Part shown: piece after piece, positions 1 to 5,884 of the stretch
How the letters are laid out: each line of letters starts with the position of its first letter
How positions within the stretch are numbered: the first letter of the stretch is position 1
Source of the DNA: Saprospiraceae bacterium
Lineage (GTDB): Bacteria > Bacteroidota > Bacteroidia > Chitinophagales > Saprospiraceae
Reading direction: 5' to 3'
DNA length: 6,021 nt
Assembly: GCA_027009605.1 (NCBI GenBank)
Contig: JALVCY010000014.1
Location: forward strand, 1 to 6,021
Notes under the pieces: model-generated
Database searches by the model: none
Seen by the model: the letters and a program-made list of their open reading frames with translations, nothing else
What the model was told of the DNA's origin: nothing
Program-made: the position numbers and the translations under genes

Positions 1-1
1 T

Positions 2-466
2 TCTTGGGTACAGCCTGAGTTTGTGATTCCCTTTCGGGAAAAAGTGAAGCCTTATTTGAATATGGATGTGACGGTATTTGTCCAAAAACAGACGGATGAA
101 GCCCCCAAAGTCCTAATTTTAACTGATAATAAACGCCTACAAAAATTTCAGACCCACCGGCCGCAAGCCAGTTGTAAAGGAATTCCGGGCAGTCCCGGAG
201 ATGATTTTATCATCCAATTGGGGGCTTATCGAAGTCTGAAAAACGCTCAACGCCGTGTTTGGGAATTAAATGAAGTGGGTATTACGTCAGATATTTATTC
301 TTGTGGTTGTTTGGGCTCGAAGGTTCGGCTCAATTGTGTCATCCATGTCCATGCCTATCGCAATCCCGAGAAAGGTTGGCAAAAGATGCTGGAATTTCAA
401 GACATCATGACTAGAGACTCCGTAGCGGTCGAAGAGATTTGGCTTCGCTCTGTGAAAACTTTGTAG
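2..466 (+). CDS. SPOR-like domain protein, 3' part (start outside window)
   Basis: The reading frame is open from the left edge (reading SWVQPEF before the GTG at 23) to the TAG at 464-466. The GTG is therefore probably internal and the gene begins upstream of the window. Of the 154 visible residues, about 67-100 (DDFIIQLGAYRSLKNAQRR, then WELNEVGI) match the first half of a SPOR repeat: a beta strand ending in QLGAY, then a helix rich in Ala, Arg and Glu. SPOR domains bind denuded peptidoglycan glycan strands, usually in periplasmic or envelope proteins. The second half (VRLNCVIHVHAYRNPEKGWQKML) fits the repeat poorly, because the usual VRVGPF strand is not evident. Four cysteines are visible, three of them close together (residues 101, 103 and 112). 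The part before the SPOR-like segment (VKPYLNMDVTVFVQKQ) looks like mixed alpha/beta sequence that I do not recognise. That this is a coding region is well supported by its length and composition. The domain call is tentative, and the role in the cell is inference. Confidence 0.6.
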   Translation, partial: SWVQPEFVIPFREKVKPYLNMDVTVFVQKQTDEAPKVLILTDNKRLQKFQTHRPQASCKGIPGSPGDDFIIQLGAYRSLKNAQRRVWELNEVGITSDIYSCGCLGSKVRLNCVIHVHAYRNPEKGWQKMLEFQDIMTRDSVAVEEIWLRSVKTL

Positions 467-599
467 AATGTATCGATGGTTTTAATTACGCCATATTGTG
501 CCCCCCAAAAAAGGTATCACACTTAAGCCGACATAGCCAGCCCCGCCTCCATTTGACTGCCTTGATTAAGGCAACTGTTCGGCATGAATCATTTTGGCT

Positions 600-639
600 A
601 AAAAAGGCTCTTTTCCCGCTATATTTTGCCTATTTTTTT
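600..639. terminator. Candidate bidirectional intrinsic terminator
   Basis: A run of six A (600-605) leads into AGGC (605-608). This can pair with GCCT (628-631) across a 19-nt loop. After one A-A mismatch, the outer A-tract pairs with the T-tract at 633-639. Read on either strand the order is A-tract, GC stem, loop, GC stem, T-tract, as expected for a terminator serving both convergent genes (the one ending at 466 on + and the one ending at 651 on -). The GC stem is only 3-4 bp and the loop is long, so strength is uncertain. The position between two converging genes is the strongest argument. Confidence 0.4.
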
Positions 640-650
640 AGCAATAGCTA

Positions 651-1406
651 CTAAAACCCAAACAAAACATCAAAATAAGGATATAGTCGCCCCATTTTTC
701 CGAAAGGATACGTCCCATAAGAATGAACCAGCCCTACCCGAAATGCCAATTTATTGGAAGCATTCCATTGCAATCTCAGGTTATTTTCCAAGTTCAGACC
801 TTTATTTTCCCGCACAAAAAAGAAGGCTGTCCCGTCATAGGCGTATTGTAACTTACCGGTTAATTCTCCGGAGAGATGAGCACCCAAGTAAGGCGTAATC
901 AATTGGTTATGCGAATACGTGCGGGGATAGACTATCGGAAATTCAATTTCAGGAAACGAGCCTTCACCCAAGGCTATGGTCAAATCCAATCCTGCGGTGA
1001 AAGTCAAGTCCAAGTGTTGATTGAGCGATTTGCCTAGGGAGACAGAGTTGTTAAATTTGAATAATTGCGGGATTTTTGCATTTTCGGGTAAGATGCCGCC
1101 GGTGCCCCTTCTGGAGATAAGTTTGTAGAGTAGGTTGGGGTAGGCAAAGCCATGAGTGGAGCCCAATTCCCAAGAACCTACGGATTTCCAATATTTTTTG
1201 ACGGTGATATGGGGGATAACAAAGAAGAAAACGGGATGTACCGATAGTTCTAAAGAGTCTTTAAGCCCGTACTTCAAAGGGGCGAAGAGCCCGATTTCTT
1301 TGCGACCTTTGGCTAAGGTGTGGACGGAATGATCAGACCATTTGAGTTGTGCTTCTGCAGAAAAAGCAAAAATCAAGAGAACGGCAGCGAAGATTATTTT
1401 TTTCAT
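651..1406 (-). CDS. Secreted protein, probable outer-membrane beta-barrel
   Basis: This 251-residue protein has a clear signal peptide. MKK is followed by a hydrophobic core (IIFAAVLLIFAF) and an AEA motif at 17-19, with probable cleavage before Gln20, a pattern common in Bacteroidota. The mature part has many short stretches of alternating hydrophobic and polar residues: about 51-70, 131-146 (HLDLTFTAGLDLTIAL), 184-200, 206-230 and 241-251. They are separated by Gly, Asn, Ser and Pro turns and contain many Tyr, Phe and Trp. The protein ends in YFDVLFGF, and a terminal Phe after alternating aromatics is typical of the beta-signal read by the BAM machinery. No family was recognised and no ligand can be named. 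It is the last gene of the leftward run, starting 20 bp after the EEP lipoprotein gene, so it is probably co-transcribed and may work with that lipoprotein at the outer membrane. The gene itself is secure. The barrel call rests on sequence texture only, and a soluble periplasmic beta protein remains possible. Confidence 0.7.
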   Translation of the reverse strand: MKKIIFAAVLLIFAFSAEAQLKWSDHSVHTLAKGRKEIGLFAPLKYGLKDSLELSVHPVFFFVIPHITVKKYWKSVGSWELGSTHGFAYPNLLYKLISRRGTGGILPENAKIPQLFKFNNSVSLGKSLNQHLDLTFTAGLDLTIALGEGSFPEIEFPIVYPRTYSHNQLITPYLGAHLSGELTGKLQYAYDGTAFFFVRENKGLNLENNLRLQWNASNKLAFRVGLVHSYGTYPFGKMGRLYPYFDVLFGF

Positions 1407-1426
1407 TTTAGTGTCTTATTGAGTGA

Positions 1427-2518
1427 TTATTTTAGGATAAGGCGGACGGAGACGGGGGCGTGGTCGGACAGGGGCATGGTCTCTGCGCCACCCCGCTCTG
1501 AATTTTGGTGAACCAATCCGGAGTGATCCAAAAAATCGCCATTGGTGAAGAGATAGTCCAACTTGCGATTCCAAAATCCATTTTTATCGGAAGTAAAAGA
1601 GAAGTAAGGGCTATTGTCCGCATCATAGTCGGCTTGGGAGATGGCCGGTTCGTAGGTATCCAAAAAGAGATTCATGTAGTCCAATTCATCTTTTGCCGAA
1701 TGAGTGGCAAAGTCCGGGTCATCATCGCAAGCCCCGTCATCAAATTTTTCAAAGACCACGGTATTGGGGGGCAAGGTATTAAAATCCCCTCCTAAAACGA
1801 ATTTTTTCCCTTTGGCAGCCACGCCGTCTATTTCCTTTTTGATTTCTTTAAGTTGTTTTAGCCGGGTGCCATCGGTGGAGTAGGCGGAAGTATGGGTGGT
1901 GATGACTTCGAGCGATTGGGCGCCGATGGTGGCAGTGGCTCGCAACATATTTCTACGCAAGTAAAAATATTGGACAATACCGGATTGTTCTTCTATCAAA
2001 GGCAAAGGAATTCTTCGGGCATTGGAGAGTGGATATTTGGAGAGTATTGCACTGCCCGAATCCATTTTGCCGATACCGTCACTAGGGACATAATCGGCCT
2101 TCCATTGGGAGCCGTAATAGCCGTAATTTAGGTCGGTGTGATCCAGAATCCACTGTAATTCGTCCACATAAGCAGAGCGTTTGGAAGAGATATCCACTTC
2201 TTGGAGAAAGATGATGTCCGGATTGATGTGTTTGATTTCTTGGGCGATGCCTTGGAGATTGGATAATACCTCGTCTTTGGTCATCAAGACCCGGTCGCCA
2301 TAGCAGTCAAAGAAAAAATCTATTCGTCCGCCCCCGAATTTAATGTTCCAAGTAGCGATGGTCAAGGTATCCGGGATGGAAGCCGGAGTAGATATTTTTT
2401 CGGACGAATAATACAGTGCGGTATCGGTTTCCGAATCTTTTTCAATTTTGGCGTGGAAAGGGTCGCAAGAGGAGAACAAGAGTCCTCCAAAGAGGAGTAA
2501 AGCGAGTATTTTTTTCAT
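1427..2518 (-). CDS. Endonuclease/exonuclease/phosphatase (EEP) family lipoprotein
   Basis: This 363-residue protein starts with a lipoprotein signal (MKKILALLLFGGLLFSSC). Cys18 is the likely lipidated residue, and a charged linker (DPFHAKIEKDSE) follows. All main EEP (DNase I-like) motifs are visible in order: TWNIK with Asn58; FLQEVD with metal-binding Glu107; SGSAILSKYPL at 154-164; TTHT with His209; GGDFN with Asp245 and Asn247; RKLDYLF with Asp321; and the terminal SDHAPV with the catalytic pair Asp352-His353. Members of this fold are Mg-dependent phosphodiesterases or phosphatases acting on DNA, RNA, sphingomyelin or inositol phosphates. The sequence does not show which substrate applies here. 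A lipid anchor places it in the envelope, facing the periplasm or the surface. An acidic loop (DDGACDDDPDF, 260-270) lies between the GDFN and KLDYLF motifs. The gene starts 30 bp after the carboxyltransferase stop and ends 20 bp before the beta-barrel gene. It appears intact and active-site complete. Family confidence is high and substrate is unknown. Confidence 0.9.
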   Translation of the reverse strand: MKKILALLLFGGLLFSSCDPFHAKIEKDSETDTALYYSSEKISTPASIPDTLTIATWNIKFGGGRIDFFFDCYGDRVLMTKDEVLSNLQGIAQEIKHINPDIIFLQEVDISSKRSAYVDELQWILDHTDLNYGYYGSQWKADYVPSDGIGKMDSGSAILSKYPLSNARRIPLPLIEEQSGIVQYFYLRRNMLRATATIGAQSLEVITTHTSAYSTDGTRLKQLKEIKKEIDGVAAKGKKFVLGGDFNTLPPNTVVFEKFDDGACDDDPDFATHSAKDELDYMNLFLDTYEPAISQADYDADNSPYFSFTSDKNGFWNRKLDYLFTNGDFLDHSGLVHQNSERGGAETMPLSDHAPVSVRLILK

Positions 2519-2530
2519 TTTTATTGTTTT

Positions 2531-2548
2531 TACATTGTCTAAAATGTA
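2531..2548 (-). other. Intercistronic inverted repeat
   Basis: A perfect 6-bp inverted repeat (TACATT and AATGTA around a 6-nt centre) fills most of the 30-bp gap between the carboxyltransferase stop codon and the lipoprotein start. In the leftward mRNA it would form a small hairpin directly after the UAA and just before the A-rich leader of the next gene. Only one GC pair per arm makes it weak. No T-run follows it, so it is not a classical terminator. It could mark an RNA processing or stability site, or be chance in an A/T-rich gap. Confidence 0.25.
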
Positions 2549-4186
2549 TTAAGTCTGAATCACTCCCGGATTAAACCGCTCAATTGGCGCATTATTGGCT
2601 GCTTCGATGGTCATAGAAATGACTTTTCGGGTATCTACGGGGTCGATGATGGCATCAATCCAAAGTCTGGAAGCCGCATAATACGGGGATGTTTGGTGGT
2701 CGTATCGAGATTTTATTTTTTCGTACAAGTCGTTGGCTTCTTTTTCGGTGGGCTCAGTTCCTTTTTTCTTCATAGAAGAGAGCTGGATTTGTTGGAGTAC
2801 CTTGGCTGCTTGTGCGCCGCCCATGACGGCAATTTTGGCGGTAGGCCAGCCTACGATAATGCGCGGGTCATAGGCCTTTCCGCACATGGCATAATTGCCT
2901 GCACCATAAGAGTTGCCCATCACGATGGATACTTTGGGTACAGTTGAATTGGCGACAGCATTGACCATTTTTGCGCCGTCTTTGATGATGCCTCCGTGTT
3001 CGGAGCGACTGCCGACCATAAATCCGGTGACATCATGCAAAAAGACTAGTGGGATTTTCTTTTGGTTGCAATTGAGAATAAAGCGGGTCGCTTTATCGGC
3101 CGAATCGGAATAAATGACTCCGCCAAATTGCATCTCTCCTTTCCCATTTTTGACCACTTGCCGGTTATTGGCGACGATTCCGACGGCCCAGCCATCGATT
3201 CGGGCATAGCCGCAGATGATGGTTTTGCCGTAATCTTTCTTATATTGGGTGATTTTGGAGTCGTCCACCAAACACTTGATGAGTTCCAAGGTATCGTATG
3301 GTTTGGCGTGATTCTCCGGGAATATTTTGTACAAATCCTTGGGGTCTTTTTTTGGCGGAAGCGATTCCTTGCGGTCAAAACCTGCTTTGTCGAAAGACCC
3401 CATCTTATCCATGATTTCTTTGATGGTGTCCAAGGCGGCGGCATCGTCTTTGACCTTGTAGTCCGTGACGCCGGAAATTTCCGAATGGGTCACGGCACCA
3501 CCCAAGACTTGTTTGTCTATGTCTTCACCGATAGCAGCTTTGACTAAGTAGGGGCCGGCGAGAAAGATGGTGCCCGAACCTTCGACAATGATGGCCTCGT
3601 CCGACATGATGGGAAGATACGCACCGCCGGCGACACAACTCCCCATGACAGCAGCAATTTGGGGAATGCCCTTGCTGGACATGACGGCATTGTTTCGGAA
3701 GATACGTCCAAAATGTTCTTTGTCCGGAAAGATTTCATCTTGCATCGGTAAAAATACGCCGGCACTGTCCACCAAATAGATGATAGGCAGCCGGTTTTCC
3801 ATCGCAATTTCTTGGGCTCGTAAGTTTTTTTTGCCGGCAATGGGAAACCATGCTCCGGCTTTGACACTGGCATCATTGGCGACCACAATACACTGCCGCC
3901 CTTGGATATAACCCATCATGACGATGACACCGCCTGCCGGACAACCACCATATTCTTCGTACATTTCATAGCCGGCAAAGGCGCCTATTTCGATGGTGGG
4001 TTGATCATCATCCAGCAAATAAGCGACTCGCTCTCTGGCGGTCATTTTTCCGGCATTTCGTTGTTTTTCCAGTTGTTTTTTGCCGCCGCCTAGATGGATT
4101 TTGTCCAGTCGGCGCTGCAATTTGGCTATTTTTAGGCGCAAGCTGTCATCATTCTTGCTTTGCTCAAGATTTATTTTTTTGTGCAT
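2549..4186 (-). CDS. Acyl-CoA carboxylase carboxyltransferase (beta) subunit, methylcrotonoyl-CoA carboxylase-like
   Basis: This 545-residue protein, about the usual length for methylcrotonoyl-CoA carboxylase beta, transfers CO2 from carboxybiotin to an acyl-CoA. It shows both halves of the crotonase-like carboxyltransferase fold. The N-terminal half has GKMTARERV (46-54), YGGCPAGG (79-86), VDSAGVFLP (139-147), FPDKEHFGRIF (153-163) and the oxyanion-hole loop GSCVAGGAYLP (182-192). The C-terminal half has the matching loop MGNSYGAGNYAM (423-434), the WPTAKIAVMGG segment (447-457) and RLWIDAIIDPVDTR (507-520). The FPDxxHFGRIF and SDEAIIV stretches and the DPVDTR tail fit the methylcrotonoyl-CoA type better than propionyl-CoA carboxylase beta. 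In leucine breakdown it would convert 3-methylcrotonyl-CoA to 3-methylglutaconyl-CoA. Acyl-CoA specificity cannot be fixed by eye, so no symbol is given. The biotin carboxylase/carrier subunit is not encoded next to it. The ATG at 4186 is chosen because no other start codon occurs in frame before the upstream stop at 4226-4228. It is the first gene of the leftward run. Function class is very sure; substrate is moderately sure. Confidence 0.93.
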   Translation of the reverse strand: MHKKINLEQSKNDDSLRLKIAKLQRRLDKIHLGGGKKQLEKQRNAGKMTARERVAYLLDDDQPTIEIGAFAGYEMYEEYGGCPAGGVIVMMGYIQGRQCIVVANDASVKAGAWFPIAGKKNLRAQEIAMENRLPIIYLVDSAGVFLPMQDEIFPDKEHFGRIFRNNAVMSSKGIPQIAAVMGSCVAGGAYLPIMSDEAIIVEGSGTIFLAGPYLVKAAIGEDIDKQVLGGAVTHSEISGVTDYKVKDDAAALDTIKEIMDKMGSFDKAGFDRKESLPPKKDPKDLYKIFPENHAKPYDTLELIKCLVDDSKITQYKKDYGKTIICGYARIDGWAVGIVANNRQVVKNGKGEMQFGGVIYSDSADKATRFILNCNQKKIPLVFLHDVTGFMVGSRSEHGGIIKDGAKMVNAVANSTVPKVSIVMGNSYGAGNYAMCGKAYDPRIIVGWPTAKIAVMGGAQAAKVLQQIQLSSMKKKGTEPTEKEANDLYEKIKSRYDHQTSPYYAASRLWIDAIIDPVDTRKVISMTIEAANNAPIERFNPGVIQT

Positions 4187-4404
4187 GTTATTTCTGTTAT
4201 GTAACGACTCCGCATGGAAATCCGGTTATTTGGGTGCAATTTATACTTTTTCTGCTAATTATCTGCCATAATATTCAAGTTTTGACACAGGTAAAGAAGC
4301 TAATTAGTTTCGTTTCTGATATTTTCTAAAAAGCTTTCTGATTTCGGTTGATTTTGATTTGAAATTGTGGTTTGCGGAGAGACGGGTTGAAATATGTATA
4401 AACA

Positions 4405-4417
4405 ATTGATTATCAAT
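4405..4417. promoter_or_regulatory. 13-bp palindrome, candidate operator
   Basis: ATTGAT-T-ATCAAT is a perfect 6-1-6 palindrome about 85 bp upstream of the rightward promoter's TTG element. Dyads of this size are typical of dimeric regulators. The central TGATTATCA differs from the centre of the classical Fur box (TGATAATCA) only at the middle base, but the outer arms do not match Fur. A specific regulator cannot be named, and chance occurrence in A/T-rich DNA is possible. Confidence 0.3.
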
Positions 4418-4500
4418 CTTTTATCTATAATAAATCCGGAGCTGGGTTTTCGATTATTCGGAGTTGCGTTAAACCAAGAGTCCGATACTTAGGAAAGTTA

Positions 4501-4531
4501 TTGATTTTTTATCCGCAAGGATGTATATTTG
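4501..4531 (+). promoter_or_regulatory. Bacteroidota-type promoter (-33 TTG, -7 TAnnTTTG)
   Basis: TTG at 4501-4503 is followed, after 20 bp, by TATATTTG at 4524-4531. This exactly fits the primary sigma factor consensus of Bacteroidota (TTG, about 17-23 bp, TAnnTTTG). Transcription would start a few bases after 4531, near 4536-4540. That gives a leader of about 65 nt before the ATG at 4603. It is the only full match in the divergent region and faces the secreted-protein gene. Confidence 0.65.
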
Positions 4532-4602
4532 TGCTCTAACACCTGATACACGTTCCGAATTAATATCCCTTTTTTTCTCAAAACAAATTTCAAACAATTT
4601 AA

Positions 4603-5775
4603 ATGAAGCTCGTTTTTCTGTTACTTTTTGCCGGGGCGGTGGCGTATGTACAAGTACCGGTGGTCTCCAATTATTCGGATTTTATTACGGGGGTTGAAGA
4701 AGGTCATCCTACCGCTTTGCGTTTGGAAGGTGATGATATTGAGTATGGAGCGATGATACATAGCTGGATTTATCAGGAAGTCATGCCTTTGGATGCGGAG
4801 CATTTTTTATTTATGAATGAGGTATTTGAGTCTCCTGCAAAGGATCGTAAGCAGGCCAAAGGAGTCGCCTACGTTTGCTTGTGCCAAAAGGGAGATTTGG
4901 TTTCTATTTTAGAACGCTGGAAAGATGGGCAAAAGAGCTTAAATGATTATGCTAGGTTTGACTGCAAATTCAAAAATATTCCGAGTCGTGCTGAGTTTTT
5001 CAAGGGGGATTCTTTTTGGAAAGGGCTGCAGCCCCTGAAAAAAATAACTGAATTGCAGACCCATACAGAGTCCGTACAGCTTGCGCAAAATATCGACATT
5101 TTAGTCTTTAAAAATGTCCATAATCCCACCAAAAAAGTATTGAAAATAGCTTATGATATGCCTTTGGATAAGGTCGTTAAAGTTGTAGAAGACGAGTCTT
5201 TTTTGACTTCCGTAAAAAGTGATGATAATCAGGAGCTTTTAGTAAACCAACAGCCTGCCAAAGGTTGGAAGGCTCTTTTCCCGGATTGGAAGGACTATAA
5301 ACAATTGAATAGCGGTTTTTGGGGAGAGCCCGGCCAAACCAAGCATTTGGAAAAGGGACGCTATAGCAATTCCTTTGTAATTGCTCCCAACCCAACCCAA
5401 GCTTATAAAGTCAAAGGCCAAACAATGTGCCTAGTCCAAACTCCACAAACTCAAAGTAAAACCATCCAAAATCTGCCTTTGAACCAAGGCCGGCGGATTA
5501 TCAAGGGCGATGTCTATCTGGATTATGGCGAAAGAATAAAGTACGGAGTGAATGGGCTAGTGGATGCCGAGCAGAAAGTGACGGTCACTTTCTCTGCCGA
5601 TATTCCTATTTCGGCAATTACTGCTTTTGATGTTCATTCCGGCAAAGAATTGGCTACAGCGAATCAAGCTCCTTTTGAATTACTTATCCCTTATAATGCT
5701 TCTGAAATCAACTTGAAGGTGGAGTATCCGGCGTTAAAGCGGGTTCGAGTGGACTTTGAGACTGTGGGGCACTAA
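4603..5775 (+). CDS. Secreted protein of unrecognised family
   Basis: This 390-residue protein matches no family I can name. The start is firm, because a TAA sits in frame directly before the ATG, and the leader is A-rich without a Shine-Dalgarno site, as usual in Bacteroidota. Residues 1-19 (MKLVFLLLFAGAVAYVQVP) form a short hydrophobic stretch with AVA at 12-14, most likely a signal peptide or possibly an N-terminal anchor. It has no lipobox. Residues 20-150 are mixed, with acidic and aromatic segments and cysteines at 92, 94 and 121. Residues 219-245 are Trp-rich (GWKALFPDWKDY, then FWGEPG). Residues 320-385 alternate in beta-strand fashion (VTVTFSADIPISAITAFDVH, then FELLIPY and LKVEYPALKRVRVDF). 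This could be an immunoglobulin-like C-terminal domain, but it has no diagnostic motif. No catalytic motif or type IX secretion tail is evident. It is a single gene with its own promoter, reading away from the carboxylase operon. It is a real gene with high confidence; its function is unknown. Confidence 0.85.
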   Translation: MKLVFLLLFAGAVAYVQVPVVSNYSDFITGVEEGHPTALRLEGDDIEYGAMIHSWIYQEVMPLDAEHFLFMNEVFESPAKDRKQAKGVAYVCLCQKGDLVSILERWKDGQKSLNDYARFDCKFKNIPSRAEFFKGDSFWKGLQPLKKITELQTHTESVQLAQNIDILVFKNVHNPTKKVLKIAYDMPLDKVVKVVEDESFLTSVKSDDNQELLVNQQPAKGWKALFPDWKDYKQLNSGFWGEPGQTKHLEKGRYSNSFVIAPNPTQAYKVKGQTMCLVQTPQTQSKTIQNLPLNQGRRIIKGDVYLDYGERIKYGVNGLVDAEQKVTVTFSADIPISAITAFDVHSGKELATANQAPFELLIPYNASEINLKVEYPALKRVRVDFETVGH

Positions 5776-5884
5776 TTTTTGAATCTTGGACTACCACCAC
5801 TTTTTTTTACGAAGGTATGCAAGTCGGATGCCTAAACTAAAAAAAGAACTTTTCAAATCCCATAGTGGTTCAGCTAGGCGAGAC
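5776..5884. other. Convergent spacer with T8/A7 tracts
   Basis: This 109-bp gap lies between the ends of two converging genes. It has a T8 tract (5801-5808), a weak hairpin (AGGTAT at 5813-5818 with ATGCCT at 5828-5833, one GT wobble, 9-nt loop) and an A7 tract (5839-5845). The order is T-tract, stem, A-tract, the reverse of an intrinsic terminator, so neither transcript would end its stem in a U-run. Termination probably occurs here, but the mechanism is not visible. Confidence 0.3.

Larger units (their letters stand above)
4187..4602. promoter_or_regulatory. Divergent intergenic control region
   Basis: These 416 bp separate the leftward carboxylase operon from the rightward secreted-protein gene and must contain the promoters of both. 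The region is A/T-rich and I see no convincing gene in it on either strand. It holds a good Bacteroidota-type promoter for the rightward gene (4501-4531), a 13-bp palindrome (4405-4417), and short repeated words: GCTAATTA at 4254 and 4299, TTTCTGAT at 4313 and 4335, and TTGATT twice in tandem at 4348-4359. For the leftward operon I found no full TAnnTTTG match. The nearest is TATAAATTG (reverse complement near 4238-4246), without a well-spaced TTG. The length suggests more regulation than a simple pair of promoters, but no known riboswitch or RNA was recognised. Confidence 0.6.

Noticed and set aside
527..583. Possible structured RNA: outer GCCGA/TCGGC pair enclosing the 558-573 hairpin
   Set aside because: The outer pairing is only 5 bp across a long interval, the fold matches no known RNA family, and chance is a sufficient explanation.
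640..660. Small hairpin TAGC/GCTA at the end of the beta-barrel gene
   Set aside because: It has only 4 bp of continuous stem and is followed by an A-run rather than a U-run on the - strand transcript.
439..898. Two + strand frames (439-654 and 626-898) after the SPOR-like gene
   Set aside because: The first overlaps the end of the SPOR-like gene and fills the convergent spacer with low-quality sequence. The second is antisense to the beta-barrel gene. Neither product looks like a real protein.
3062..3547. 161-codon open frame on the + strand
   Set aside because: It lies wholly antisense to the well-conserved carboxyltransferase gene and its product has no recognisable features. It is a shadow of that gene's codon pattern. 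The other + strand frames between 651 and 4271 are rejected for the same reason.
4238..4246. TATAAATTG as the -7 element of the leftward operon
   Set aside because: It lacks one T of the TAnnTTTG consensus, and the nearest upstream TTG is about 30 bp away, outside the normal spacing.
5801..5845. T8, hairpin, A7 as an intrinsic terminator
   Set aside because: The tract order is the wrong way round on both strands, so no U-run follows the stem in either RNA.
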